From: JBOHNM01 sp050730675
GTDB taxonomy: Bacteria; Planctomycetota; Phycisphaerae; Phycisphaerales; UBA1924
Direction of reading: 5' to 3'
Length of the DNA stretch: 5,201 nt
NCBI GenBank assembly: GCA_050730675.1
Contig: JBOHNM010000219.1
Coordinates: 1 to 5,201, forward strand
Shown: piece by piece, positions 5,151-5,201 of the stretch
How positions within the stretch are numbered: the first letter of the stretch is position 1
How the letters are laid out: the number at the start of each line of letters is the position of its first letter
The notes under the pieces: model-generated
Seen by the model: only the letters and a program-made list of their open reading frames with translations
Told to the model about the DNA's origin: nothing
Database searches by the model: none
Program-made: the position numbers and the translations under genes

Positions 5151-5201
5151 CGTCAGCTTCTCCGGCGGCGGCTATTTCTACCTCAATCAACTCGATCAGC
5201 T
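5062..5201 (+). CDS. Unidentified partial coding frame running off the right edge
   Basis: From about 5062 to the last base the plus strand has an open frame with high GC at third positions. Its translation looks like a real protein: STNVLLLLDAKTLHELDRLG, then LPAKPSTTNVSFSGGGYFYL, then NQLDQL. The frame is open back to the stop at 4903-4905, but left of about 5070 it overlaps genuine RecG coding sequence on the other strand, so it probably begins or was joined near the RecG breakpoint. GTG codons at 5062 and 5074 are the only nearby start candidates, with no clear ribosome site. The protein is not identified. The SGGGxFYL motif faintly recalls the palm region of Cas10/Csm1-type proteins, but this is a guess from some 45 residues. 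Confidence 0.4.
   Translation, partial: MSTNVLLLLDAKTLHELDRLGLPAKPSTTNVSFSGGGYFYLNQLDQ

Noticed and set aside
4501..5190. Minus-strand frame of 229 codons reaching nearly to the right edge, considered as a frameshifted upstream part of RecG
   Set aside because: Its residues (for example AAAGEADVGGAGLGRQ) do not contain a Walker A GxxGxGKT motif or RecG sequence, so a simple frameshift does not explain the loss of the RecG N-terminal half.

Overview
The window is GC-rich, and its three recognisable genes all lie on the minus strand in the order recG, polX, AI-2E-family permease (right to left on the printed strand). No gene has a clear Shine-Dalgarno sequence. The left end carries short intergenic repeats built from the words CACGGAT/ATCCGTG, of a kind I associate with Planctomycetes (for example Phycisphaerae-like environmental genomes) and some neighbouring phyla. 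That lineage guess is inference. No rRNA, tRNA, CRISPR array or insertion sequence is visible.

Layout: 1-607 has no convincing gene. It holds a G-tract tandem repeat at the left edge, a 28-bp direct repeat pair around a perfect small hairpin, a CGCAGAGA-type repeat, and then a nested imperfect inverted repeat (331-599) with a strong GC hairpin near its centre (469-494). This element lies directly downstream of the minus-strand genes and probably includes their transcription terminator. 608-2038 (-) encodes an AI-2E family (PF01594) membrane protein with an unusual acidic, proline-rich linker. 2089-3921 (-) encodes a full-length bacterial family X DNA polymerase with an intact PHP domain. 3987 to about 5072 (-) encodes the C-terminal half of the RecG helicase.

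recG and polX are both DNA-repair and recombination genes. They are separated by 65 bp containing a 16-bp tandem repeat. The permease follows polX after 50 bp, so the three may be co-transcribed, but its function is not obviously linked to repair.

The most notable feature is the right end. RecG homology stops abruptly near 5072, before the Walker A motif and the wedge domain. The frame then turns into unrelated sequence and meets stops at 5172-5174 and 5196-5198. Over the same last ~130 bases the plus strand has a coding-looking open frame that runs off the window. This is either a genuine rearrangement that truncated recG or a chimeric join near a contig end. The sequence alone cannot decide. 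I see no convincing complete new system. The nested repeat element and the recG junction are the two things most worth a second look.
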